Shown piece by piece: positions 23,752-33,595 of a stretch of 64,000 nt of DNA (position 1 is its first letter; each line of letters begins with the position of its first letter). The notes beneath the pieces are model-generated. The model was not told where the DNA came from. It saw nothing but the letters and a program-made list of their open reading frames with translations, and ran no database searches. The position numbers were made by a program, and so were the translations under genes. Source of the DNA: Icerya purchasi (taxonomy: Eukaryota > Arthropoda > Insecta > Hemiptera > Monophlebidae); NCBI GenBank assembly GCA_039619475.1, contig CM077116.1:99617164-99681163 (forward strand). Direction: 5' to 3'.

Positions 23752-24036
23752 CACTAACTTAAAGGAAACTTAAAACATACTGGAAACAAACAGACTAATA
23801 CAATCAGGAGGGTCAATCCCAGGCCGAAATCCATACATATTGCTGGGAAAAACGTGGTTATGTTCCAGCCACCAAACAAGGCGCACTATTAAGAACAACA
23901 AATAAAAACTAAAAATAAAGTTTTTCTTTTAAATAGCTCGGAAAATGTAGGTGAATACATCCTGTTTGTTAAAATGGTATAATAAAATAAACTTTAATAA
24001 CAAACAATATAGATCAATAAATTAGATAAATACCTA

Positions 24037-24074
24037 TTTAGAATCGTTTTCGGGCATAACCCATCATCAGCTAA
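24037..24074 (-). ncRNA. Hammerhead-ribozyme-like core, copy B
   Basis: Same layout as copy A on the minus strand, but with a T-to-A change in the short stem III segment (ACGATT instead of ACGTTT). That change would weaken the already minimal helix next to the expected cleavage site. The motif lies 323 bp from copy A in the same orientation. Confidence 0.55.
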
Positions 24075-24121
24075 CACTAACTTAAAGGAAACTTAAAACT
24101 TAAGTTTCCTTTAAGTTAGTG

Positions 24122-24158
24122 TTAGCTGATGATGGGTTATGCCCGAAAACGTTTCTAA
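24122..24158 (+). ncRNA. Hammerhead-ribozyme-like core, copy C
   Basis: Plus-strand core: TTAG 24122-24125, CTGATGA 24126-24132, GGG/CCC stem II 24134-24144, GAAA 24145-24148, CTAA 24155-24158. It is oriented opposite to A and B, so either transcription direction through the cluster would produce at least one motif. Confidence 0.6.
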
Positions 24159-24180
24159 ATAGGTATTTATCTAATTTATT

Positions 24181-25080
24181 TATTTTTTTTTTTTTTTTTT
24201 TAAATGGGCTCGGTGTTAACACTGACCCAACTACATGGACCTAGATCACCTACTCAGATTCTGAGGCGATCGGAGATAGAAAGTATAAAGGAAAGAAGGA
24301 GGGGAACAACGGCTGGAGATGGGAAAGAAAGGATAAAGGAAGCATTGAAAGGGGTAGGAAGATCTAACGCCAAAAGTTCGGCGTATAGATGAGAGCACTG
24401 AGGAAAAAGGGCAGAGCATTCGAAAAGGATATGGTTGGGGTCACATATAAAGGAAGGATCAGTTGAGTGGAGAGGGCAAAAGGGAGAAGGTGAAAGAGAA
24501 AAAGAAAAACGAGAAAAGGGAAGGAGGGAATGGCCAAGTCTCAGTCTGATTAAAGAAACAATAGCCGAGCGCCGAGAAAAAGGAAGAAATTGGTACCAAG
24601 GCTGTGAATTGGGAGTAGGCTGTAGGAGGAGGTAGAAAGAGGAGCGATTGGCAAAAAAGGAAGGGTAGATGTCAACCCACAGTCTGGTATGGAGACTTGC
24701 GGAGAGGAAAAGGATGTCTGAGGCAGGAAAATGCGGAAGGAATGGACCATTGAGAGACGCTGAGCGAGCTAGGAAGTCAGCTGCTTCGTTGCCCTCAATG
24801 CCAGAGTGGCCAGGAACCCATAAAAAGTCAATAAGGATAGAACGTGCTAAGCGCAAGTTGGAGATAGAGGCATGAACAGAAAGAATAATGTCATTAGTCG
24901 AGTGGGAAGGAGGAGAAGAGATAGCTTGCAGCACGGATTTGGAATCAGTAATAATGAGAAACTTACAGATCCCTCTTGAAGAGGAAATAAAGGAGACAGC
25001 ACGGAGAATGGAGACTGCTTCAGCAGAAAAAATGGAACAAAAGGAAGGAAGTTTGAAGGATTCCGAGTGATTAAGCGAGG
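24181..25080 (-). mobile_element. 5'-truncated I/Jockey-type retrotransposon inserted in repeat copy C
   Basis: The insert lies between 5-bp duplications TTATT (24176-24180 and 25081-25085) and carries a T run at 24183-24202, the poly(A) tail on the other strand. The minus strand is open from about 25068 to 24254. It gives FSAEAVSILRAV and IITDSKSVLQAI of RNase H, FLWVPGHSGIEGNEAADFLA, then RLRLGHSLLPFSR and a knuckle CDPNHILFEC, ending SISDRLRI. So the RNase H and knuckle end of ORF2 is uninterrupted; everything upstream, including reverse transcriptase, was lost at insertion. It is related to the element at 21504-23640 (same ending, SISDRxxI) but diverged enough to be another family. Intactness and a recognisable duplication suggest a younger insertion than its host repeat. 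Confidence 0.85.
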
Positions 25081-25085
25081 TTATT

Positions 25086-25122
25086 GATCTATATTGTTTG
25101 TTATTAAAGTTTATTTTATTAT
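25086..25122 (+). mobile_element. Distal part of Penelope-like repeat copy C
   Basis: GATCTATATTGTTTGTTATT and the following AAAGTTTATTTTATTATA complete the inverted copy interrupted at 24180. The next bases, AGCTCGGAAAAT, also occur in the spacer between copies A and B (about 23935-23947), which may reflect a duplicated target or a shared flank. Confidence 0.7.
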
Positions 25123-25341
25123 AGCTCGGAAAATATCTTGAAATTAACTGAATTTTGGTACGAATTTTTTTCGTTTGGTACCAAAATCTGCGAGTCGAAA
25201 GAAAACGCCGTGAGATTCAGCATGCTTATCATCTTTCGTTTTAGTTTTCTTTCCGCTACTATACAAGCTTGTTTTTCTTTTCATTTTTTTTTTTTTCTTT
25301 TGCAATAGTAATAATTTGATTGGATTTGATTATTATTGTTA

Positions 25342-25400
<59 letters not shown>

Positions 25401-27103
25401 GCTATTACTATTATTATTTTAAAATTATTCATCTAGTAAAGTTTATGGGCAATGAAAATCTCTCTTCGAGGATGAAGTAAGAAATAAAATAGGGCAAATA
25501 ACTCTCTCTAGCCGCTATATAAACCTATTTCATTTCTGCCGGAGTATTTATTTATCATTCAGTCGGAACTGCTTTCCGTACGTGCTTTGAAAATGTTTAC
25601 CTTCTCTTTGTGTACAGTCGGTACGTGTTTTAATCGTACGTAAGCGAAAACCCGAACTTAAAGAAGCAATAAGCCACAGGAACTTTTTCACTTTTTCATC
25701 GACTCTAAAGTACTTTTAAGCGAAACGGCTCAATTTACATTTTGTTCTTTGCAGCGGAGCCGGATTGACTTGTAAATTTGTTTTCCTGATTCGGTTAGAA
25801 AGACGACAGCGTGCAAATACGTTGGTGTGGAAGTCGTTGTTTTTATGCCTTTTTTAAATTAATCGAAGTGAAGCGAGTGAAATTTCGGAACGGCATGCCT
25901 ACGGAATATTTATGCGATTAAACAGATTCGGCGCTTATAGCGCTTGGAAATTTCGGCCAGGTCAATGCTGGAACTGTTCGAAGGTAGAAAAATGTGACGA
26001 TCGCAGTTTTGCCGAATAATTATTATAATTAAAGGGATGATCGCTAGGTAAATTATATCGCCGACGTAATTTTGTTGTGAATCCTTTGCTGAATAACTGT
26101 TTATCGGAACGCTACCGCGCACTATATTATTCCGGGAAATAATGTTACGAAAAATAACGTCGGAAAACTATTATTCGTAACGCTTTTTTTTAGTGGCAAT
26201 GTAAATCGAACTTACATTACCCTTACAAAATTTTGGATAATTTTCTTCCCGTTGATGTTTATGTAACCCCATAAGAACGGGACTGTTATTTTCGTTACTT
26301 TCCTTGGATCACGTTATAATAATTACGTTACTGCAACCCGATGAAGGAAATATTAACGGCGAGAATGATCTGCTAGGTTAAGTTCGGTACTTAAACGCGT
26401 TGTGCAGGTGTGAAGGAATTCGCGATACCGTATCACTGCTTTTTTCCTTTCTTTCCGCCCTCATTGTTCTGTGATTTGTGTGATTAGTTGTTTAACGCAT
26501 CGGTTAATATCGTATCGTTCGATGTAATTATATTGAGAACGCGTGTTACGGAAATCGAAAGAGAATTTTCGCGTACGTTTTATGCATAATTTATTATAGT
26601 ACCGGAGTATACCTGGTTTTCTCGAAATTTTTCGAAATACCTTATGGCATTCATTTAAAATGTCGAAGTTGAAAAAAAAAAATCGAAATCGAAAAGCAAT
26701 GCCTCGCAATATACATATATACCGGCGTGGGTTAGAACTTTCTTTAAAAATATCGTCCCGAATTAAATGACGTCCCCCATCTGTTAAGAACAAAAGTTGC
26801 GGCACCATATACTTCCGAAGGATAAGAGCAGTTTGGAACATTTGCAGTAGTTTGAAAAGGATGCAACAGCCCTGCACGCCGTTAACAAAATGGACAGAAA
26901 TTCTCTTCCCCTTACCTACATACTTAATAAAAATCCAGCAACGCGTCTGTTGTCCGTTGTTCTCAAGACTACTGAACCTATTAAGTTGCGTAAAGTGTGA
27001 GAGGAGAACATCTCGAAATTTTAATGATGAACAAATGCCGATGAATTTTGAACTCTCGCAGCGTCGCCGATGAATTATTTTTTCGATATTTCTCATCCGG
27101 CAG
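25123..27103. other. No gene assigned; contains a 219-codon minus frame
   Basis: AT-rich spacer with the microsatellite at 25344-25400. A minus-strand frame of 219 codons (26461-27120) is long for this composition but has no motif, is rich in F, I, R and K, and overlaps better exon-like sequence on the other strand. I do not call it. Confidence 0.4.
25344..25400. repeat. (ATT)n microsatellite
   Basis: About nineteen ATT units, extended by interrupted units to about 25420. Such tracts often mark 3' ends of retrotransposons, but no coding remnant adjoins this one. Confidence 0.95.
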
Positions 27104-27312
27104 GTTCTCGAGAGCTGCAATCGTGCTTGTCTCGCTTACATTTCCCATTTTGCCTAACGATTCGCGACGATAAAAACTGCAGTAAAAAGTGCCTCTCGGG
27201 CAAGATTACGGAAAGCACAAATGTGACAACTTTGGCTGCAGATTTTTCAGAAATAGGTGATGGTTTAGGAGAAAGAAGGCGACTCCGCCAGCGATATTTA
27301 AAAATAACATGA
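27104..27312 (+). CDS. Candidate terminal exon, unknown gene
   Basis: TTTTCGATATTTCTCATCCG and GCAG form a good acceptor ending at 27103. Downstream, the phase-1 frame is open for 69 codons to a TGA at 27310-27312. The peptide has RELQSCLSRLHFPFC, then DDKNCSKKCLSGK and ends GERRRLRQRYLKIT, with cysteines spaced like a small disulphide-rich or metal-binding piece. The composition is balanced. Phase 1 would be compatible with the exon at 390-455, which ends in phase 1, but they are 27 kb apart. An opposing minus-strand frame (27093-27419) overlaps. I do not recognise the product. Confidence 0.25.
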
Positions 27313-27570
27313 CGTCGCAGACAAAACTCGCTAACATGAATAAACCGGACGTTACTATTTAATCGATTAATTTTGGTAAATTTTAAATATATCTCTCGAT
27401 AATCGAAAAATAGATACATACTCTACGTCAAGCAGATGGTTTAAAATACGTGCGTTAACAATGCCTTTTTCCTTCCATTTTCAGTCGTCCATGTTAATGT
27501 CTAAAGTCTAAACCTAATACATCATTAGCGCAACCATATGATATCGATTCCGTGACTTCTACTTGGCCAG

Positions 27571-27873
27571 TCAAAGAAATTCATATCGCCTATCTGCAAT
27601 GATATCCGAAATAGGTGTCATTATATTACATCTGTGTGTGTTGGACAGTTTGGAGAACTGGATGGAAATACCGAACTAGACACACTTGCCGAGAATCTAG
27701 ACGACAACATCTTAAATGAAATAACTCATATTTTCGACATGCAAAGGACAGCGAAAGAGCGTATGTTAAAAAAACTTGAACGGAGGATGTCTGCAAACAG
27801 ATCGCAACAAACTGGCGTGTCTACTGTTGCAAACATCGTAAACGGTCGAATACCAGGAAGATGGCTTATATAA
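27571..27873 (+). CDS. Unrecognised coding-like stretch (about 100 codons)
   Basis: The plus frame is open from about 27556 to the TAA at 27871-27873 and has no ATG at its start. A possible acceptor CTACTTGGCCAG ends at 27570, making 27571 a plausible exon start in phase 0. The translation includes GQFGELDGNTELDTLAENLD, ITHIFDMQRTAKERMLKKLE and ends NIVNGRIPGRWLI. It is charged, possibly with a short helical or coiled segment, and has varied third-codon positions, unlike random AT-rich frames nearby. It could be a last exon of a host gene or a remnant of a transposon protein. It lies 72 bp before a Helitron, so capture or flanking by chance cannot be told apart. No family recognised. Confidence 0.35.
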   Translation, partial: SKKFISPICNDIRNRCHYITSVCVGQFGELDGNTELDTLAENLDDNILNEITHIFDMQRTAKERMLKKLERRMSANRSQQTGVSTVANIVNGRIPGRWLI

Positions 27874-27944
27874 GAATAGGCTGCGTTATTGCGCTCCGTT
27901 ATCTACTAGGATACTTTTCGTCAGCCGAAATAATTCACGCTAAA

Positions 27945-28818
27945 TCTATATATATACATAAAAGAAAGTCGTGTTAGTTACACCACTTATAACTCAAGAA
28001 CGGCTCGACCAATTTTCATGATCTTTGATTTGTTGTATTTGTCTCCACCCCCGAATAGCAGAATACGTAATTTAAAATAAAAATTTCGATAATTTTTTTT
28101 TTTTTTTCTATATAAAAAAACCAAAGTCTGGTGTGTTACACCATTTATAACTCAAGAACGTCTGGACTGATTTTTATGATCGTAGATTTGTTGTGTTTGT
28201 CTTCACTCCGAATAGCAGAATAAGAAATTTAAAACTAACTTTATTAAGAAATTAATTTTTTTTTGCTTCTTTTGGCCCCAAAGAGGTTTTACACAATTAT
28301 TTAACTTTAATTGTTGGATTTTATGAAAGGGTTTCTGCGTTTTGTTTTATATTTTGAATCTCGCTTTAAAAGGGTTATCTGGTGATGAGTTATGAATTTT
28401 TTTAGGGTGATTTTTCAGTTCGTTCTAAATTCCATATTATGTATTCTAGGCAGCTACTTGCCGTCCAAGGTAATCGCTCAGCTTATAGTGGTAAATTGTC
28501 ATAGGTAGAAGTTTAATTGAATTCTGATAAGTCAAACTGTTTCCGAGCTATTGTATAATTGAATAATTTTATCTTTTGTGAACCATCTTTTCGGTTATAC
28601 TGATCTTTGTTATTAAGGCGAATAATGTGTTGCTGCCACGTGAATTACGTTCATTTTAATGTAATTAAAATACTTTTCATTTTGATTTTTGGACGTTTAT
28701 TGAACTTAATTCATTTTGATTATTAATTTTATCTTAATAAAAAAATGAATTTAATTCAGCTAAAAAATATCACAACATTTACTTTTTAAGGCGGTACGAA
28801 GTTCGCCGGGTCAGCTAG
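27945..28818 (+). mobile_element. Non-autonomous Helitron with a doubled 5' end
   Basis: The 5' end is TCTATATATATACATAAAAG followed by AAAGTCGTG and the ACTCAAGAACGGCT block characteristic of insect Helitron starts. It is preceded by A (27944). The 3' end is GTTCGCCGGGTCAGCTAG at 28801-28818, followed by T, fitting insertion between A and T and the CTRR rule. A short GGCG/CGCC hairpin lies just upstream. Inside, a second 5' terminus begins at 28107 (TCTATATAAAAAAACC, then CCATTTATAACTCAAGAACG), 162 bp after the first and about three quarters identical. No Rep/helicase is encoded. A related fragment lies at 5355-5745. Confidence 0.85.
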
Positions 28819-29149
28819 TATATGATAAAAGAATGGAGGAAATGCAATATTCACAGAAGGAGGTGTAACATTCCAAGCGGCGTCGAAACAGCAGTAATCA
28901 AATTCAAATAAATTAATCGCAGAATTAATTTTATTTAAATAAATTTATATATACATGCATATACATATATATAACTCGGCCATTTTGGCCTCGCAAGGGG
29001 CTGTGCCCCTTGACCCCTCTTGCTTTCATTTCTGTCTCTTTCTCTTCTATACTTTGTATAAAATGATCAGAATTTACAACGTAATTCTTACTGGCATCAA
29101 CACAAAAAAAAAAAATAACATAACCACAAAAGTCCTATTCTAACATTTA
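28819..29149. other. Spacer
   Basis: Contains an odd GGCCTCGCAAGGGGCTGTGC stretch near 28987-29006 with a nested GGGGC/GCCCC inverted repeat. No gene seen. Confidence 0.5.
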
Positions 29150-29325
29150 ACTTTCATTATATAAAATTAAGACATTTTTTCGTTACATTTTTCGTTACAT
29201 ATTTCATTGCATAAAATTGTGACATTTTTTAAATAACAATAACAAAAATCCTATAAAGTATAACAAACGTTACATAAAATTGGGACATTTTTTCGTTACA
29301 TAAAATTGGGACATTTTTTCTAATG
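29150..29325. repeat. Short degenerate tandem repeat, unit about 26 bp
   Basis: ACATAAAATTGGGACATTTT plus TTCGTT recurs about four times in exact or near form, the last two units being nearly identical and adjacent (about 29270-29322). A longer word with ACAAAAGTCCTAT or ACAAAAATCCTAT flanks earlier units. Non-coding. It could be a subterminal array of a DNA transposon whose ends I could not find. Confidence 0.7.
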
Positions 29326-30788
29326 GGGGGTGGCCTAAGAATTAAGTTGTAATTAATATTTATATATATGTTTTAAATAATAATTAATTATGGCTACGAA
29401 GCAATAAAAACCACAATAAACGAAAACTTAAAAAATCTCGTCTGATCGATCCTATCGAGTGCTAGCAAAACTAACGGTAGATGCTGTTGTTTATCGTTCG
29501 GCAAATATTAACATGTCCGGAGATTTAACTAATTTTTGTACTTTATTACATATACCAAACGTGTCATTTATGAAAAATAGCTGAAAAAGTAAATGGTTTC
29601 ATACAGTATTTTTTAATCGAAAACTGTGCTTGTATAATACAAAGGATAAAGTGTAAACTATTAGGGTGTACTTTGTATAACGTGAGCACTTTGAATTAGT
29701 TGTGATTCGCTCTAATGTGTATACATGTTTTTTTGTTGTTTTTTTTTAGAATTTTAATTTAAAAGTAATACGTCACAATTGTACTAGATAAAGAGAAATT
29801 TAATTTACCGAGGGCAACGTGATTTACTAAGAGAAATATAATAATCTACTAAGAAGAATGTAATACATGAAAAGCTTTCCAATTTTCAGTCCTGGTTGTA
29901 TCGACAGACTTTTTATCTCCAGTTTTTCCGTTTACAGCTTTGTCAAAGATTAGTAGTCATCATCCCTTTTGTAAGGCATTTTCAGACTGGCTAATTATGC
30001 CCCTTGATCGCAGTACATTGTGTATGATAAGGGGAAGGTGTGAATTAGAGCAAACGAAAACAGAGAAGTTGGAGTGGGCTAGTCTCGAACAGTAAGTCGT
30101 TAATAACTAGTGTCGTGATTATTCGTATATGTTAAACTTTTGAGTTGGGTCTGCTTTGAAACAGTTGTAAACTGGATATGATAACTATGGAATGTTACGA
30201 TGAAATGTTATAAACTTAAAATGACTACGAGAACAAAGATGGAGGAGGCGATTGTCTAATTTAGTTCAAAACAATATTGACTCGTTTTTTATTCCCCTTT
30301 AAATTTGCCGGTGTTCTGTTTTTTATAACATTTTACATAACTCGGAAACGGACACACCTTAATTTCTGCGGATTTTTTTCTTTCTATTATTATTACTATT
30401 ATTAAAACTTGATTTTGATGCCTCCTTTTCCTCGAATTCGTTACTTGTAAAAATTTCCGTTTTACGCAAATAGAAATTTTTAAACTTATAATTGCGGTTT
30501 CTTTCTATCTTCTAAATATATTATAGCTCAGCGAACTCCATTTGTCTCCTACAGTTAAGTCGTAAGTTGTAGTCTTCATGCCGCATCATTTTCTCGGTTT
30601 TCAACTGCTTCTACTCCATTTTATCCGTTCCGTGCCCCTTCTACAAACATTGACCTTGATGTTATATTATATTTGAATGTTCGACCTTTTCTGGTGAACA
30701 GTCATCCTACTCTTTTCTTCTAAACCTCAGTATCCCTACAGGGTATCGATGCTTCTTTTATTCTCATTTCTTTCTACCTTTTTGTTTT
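29326..30788. other. No gene assigned; one weak exon candidate
   Basis: AT-rich spacer. Between CATTTTCAG (ending 29985) and CGAACA|GTAAGT (donor at 30092) 106 nt are open in one frame only (includes TLCMIRGRCELEQTKTEKLE). It is unrecognised and treated as a low-confidence lead in the findings. Confidence 0.4.
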
Positions 30789-30800
30789 TATTATTATTAC

Positions 30801-30833
<33 letters not shown>

Positions 30834-31140
30834 CCAAGGAATCACAGCCTTTGCTGGTTTGCTTTATAATACGGCTAATATGTCTAGCAAGCATTATAAA
30901 TTTTCTCCATTTTGATGGTTAAGGAAGGTCCTTACATTTGTAGCGGCGTTTAATAGAATTGATTTTTGTATCATGTCTACTATATATGGCGCCAGTCCTA
31001 GGTTACTTATGTTCTTAACTAAGCTATTCGGTATTATGCCATTATTTCCAACAACTAGCGGTATTATTCTAACTGTATTGATCTTCAACATATGCTTCAA
31101 ATGTTCCCTAAATTTTTCAAATTGCCGAGACAGTAAAGAA
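30789..31140 (-). pseudogene. 3' end of a microsatellite-tailed non-LTR retrotransposon
   Basis: The minus strand reads MLKINTVRIIPLVVGNNGII, then SLVKNISNLGLAPYIVDMIQ and KSILLNAATNVRTFLN. This matches the pattern VPVVIGALGxVxKNLxxxLxxLG...LLxTAxILRKVL known from the C-terminus of some non-LTR polyproteins. After a stop it runs into SKPAKAVIPW and then the (AAT)n tail (30789-30832 on the plus strand). A simple-repeat tail instead of poly(A) fits R4/Dong-type or RTE-type elements; which one I cannot settle. Reverse transcriptase is absent and stops interrupt the end. Confidence 0.6.
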
Positions 31141-33121
31141 GACTATGCATAGTTCATTAATCGTGTTGAACTAATGCAGCCTAGTTCATTGTAATTGACT
31201 GAGATGCTGGATTGACCAAAAAAAAAAACAAAAACGGATTAACAGGTTGCTCGTTTCCATAAAACGTTGTGCACGATGAAATTTCTTTAGGCAATCCATT
31301 TTAGCATGTTTTTTTAGTGTTTGTTTTTTGTTTAGCTTTAAGAAGCGATTTCGTTTTACTCTGATTTTGGCAGATTTTACAGCTGGAGATTTACATTTGA
31401 TCTTATGGTAACTGACTTTTAATTTAAATGACTACCAGTCATCTTGTTATTCTTGTCAAGTTTTCTTTAGCTTGTTGCATTGTCGAGAAAGCCTGTATTC
31501 CGCTTGAAGTGCGAAATTTTCAACATGGTCCGAGTAATATGTGGAGTTCGCGCGTTTCCGTTAGTATCGAAGGCGTGCCTGTTACGAGAGGACCGTATAC
31601 ATGTGACTGTAATTAATCTTGATAACAGAAAAGCCCTGCTATTAGCTGTAAATTAAAATCGAATTAATTTCCCGAGTAACGATGTTTAGCGGTAATTTCG
31701 GCCGGGCCTATTTTTTCTGTGATTAATTGATTCCGACGGAAAGAGAAAATAATTCAGCAGAAATTCCGAACACAGATGGCAGTCCGATATTCCTCGAAAG
31801 CCATTTATTATAATAATACCGAGAGGTGGCAACGAGTAGAGAGCGTGGTTCGTGTTACTAGATTAACTTTCATAGTCAGCATGTTCGACTAGCGACGGCG
31901 GTTAGCTAATGAAGTGCAAAAATAGAAAGTTCGACTGAAGTTGCAAAAATGTTAGCTACCTTTTAATTGACGAGATTAAAATTTACGGTGCCGAATAAAA
32001 ATTACGAATTTTCTCGAACGCATAATAATTACAGTTTTAAAATGAAAATTAACGTGTAGATTTATTTGTGGCAGTATTTAGTCCTTTTCGTCTTAATCCG
32101 TCCATGATCGGTCATTAGTAATTGCAAGCTGAGTTTGAAATAAAATTTATTTCAGCCCTCTGACTCGTTCACTGACTGAGATATGCAACATCTCTGAAAA
32201 CGCTCGCAAGCTAAGTGTTATGCATGCGCCTACTGTAAAGTGTTTAATAACTATAATTAATCATTAACCAGCAGGATGTGTAAAAAAATGAATAATAATC
32301 CCCGATGATTGTTTATCTCAGCTCATTCTGGTTCTGCGTATCCTTGCATCTACTATCAAACATTTTTAATTCAACAAATTTCGGTCATAAAGTAAAGTGA
32401 GTTCCATACCCTTGACAGGGCGTCGGGATTAGGATTATCAAAAAAAAAATGAGTAAGATACTTTACTTTAATAATCTCTTACATCTAGGATGTATCGAAT
32501 ATTAGAACGTATTCGGGGCTAAGTATAACCACAATGAATTCAAACTTTATAACTAACTACAATACATTTCGGAAACATTTCGCATAGAAACGAAATTTAC
32601 AAACGCAGCTTCCGCAACGATAATTTCGTAATTTAACCGCGAAATCCGCTATTATTTCAGAAGTTTTGTAATACAATATTTCAAAATTTGACTTCCAAAA
32701 TTACGTGTATTTCAATCTACACGGGGCAACACAATAATCAACTTGTTACATTAACCATTGCTACATAATTTATTTCACATTGATGCGAAATTCGCGAACG
32801 CGGCACTCATAATGAAACTATCGAAATTTATGTAATGTATTTTCTAAAAGTTACCTTTGCGATTTAGACGTAAAAAAATCGGTAAAGAAATAAAATAACA
32901 TTTAAGTACAATATGTAGCAAAGCTTAATTTTCACTGTAGAATATCCCCCCCCCCCCCTAAAATAACACTTCTAATTCATTATAACTTATTTCCCTAGCA
33001 AATCACGATAATTCTGTTATAGAATATTAAATATAAATATATAATATTCTCTCAATTCTCATTTCTACCGAAACTATATAGTGCATATTTAATAAACAAC
33101 AAATTAAATCTAATCCTGGAT
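31141..33121. other. No gene seen
   Basis: About 2 kb of AT-rich spacer with a C13 run at 32946-32958. A 62-codon plus frame at 31428-31616 has no motif. Confidence 0.5.
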
Positions 33122-33310
33122 GTTTTTTTTTTTTTTTTTTTTTTTTGTCCTCATTTCAGAAACTACCGATGAGGCAAGTTTATTTAATAGGTTTTATTAC
33201 ATACAGTTATATGACAACAAAATTAATGTGCCCCATCCAATTAAGTTTATTAGGTCACATTAATTCTGTTTTACAAAGTGTAAATATAATTCTTAATTGT
33301 AAATAGTACC

Positions 33311-33595
33311 TTAATATAAATGAATATTATTTTTACGATTTTTCACCTCCTGTATTGTAAATTGATTAAACTGTTTGAAATTATCTGTTACCAGTTGTTC
33401 CGTAGTACCTTCAATAATTAAATTACTGTCATTGCATTCTTGTAAGATATGATACACGCTGTCCTGAAAATTGCACCTAACACAATTTTCGGAACCCGCA
33501 ATTCCATACTTGTACAAGTACACTTTAAAAATTCCATGTCTAGTTATAAACTGCACATTAAAAAAATTTGGGATAAAAACTTTATTATTTAATCT
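33311..33595 (-). pseudogene. Zinc-knuckle end of the R1-type ORF2, separated by one stop
   Basis: In the same frame as the 829-codon ORF, after TAA at its end, translation continues NVQFITRHGIFKVYLYKYG and CVRCNFQDSVYHILQEC, a CCHC-like knuckle, ending at 33311. Copy 2 at 40152 reads straight through the corresponding position and is 9 nt shorter there, so the stop in this copy sits in a short in-frame length difference. Confidence 0.8.

Larger units (their letters stand above)
23652..24180. mobile_element. Penelope/retrozyme-like repeat cluster: two direct copies and one inverted copy
   Basis: Copy A (about 23657-23778) and copy B (about 23979-24100) are near-identical direct repeats of about 122 bp, offset by 323 bp. 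Each contains CCTATTTAGAA, CGTTTTCGGGCATAACCCAT and CATCAGCTAAC. Copy C (24100-24180) is the inverse of B and abuts it with almost no spacer, making a cruciform-capable palindrome. C continues at 25086-25122 after an 895-bp interruption. On the transcript strand each unit carries a hammerhead-like core. Monomers of about 320 bp with such cores match the known size range of animal retrozymes, non-autonomous relatives of Penelope elements. No Penelope reverse transcriptase or GIY-YIG endonuclease is present here. Confidence 0.7.

Noticed and set aside
24204..25070. Plus-strand frames of 60-68 codons
   Set aside because: Antisense shadows of the open RNase H region of the truncated retrotransposon.
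26461..27120. 219-codon minus-strand open frame
   Set aside because: No motif, biased F/I/R/K composition, and overlap with a better exon-like reading on the other strand. Long frames of this kind occur by chance in 64 kb.
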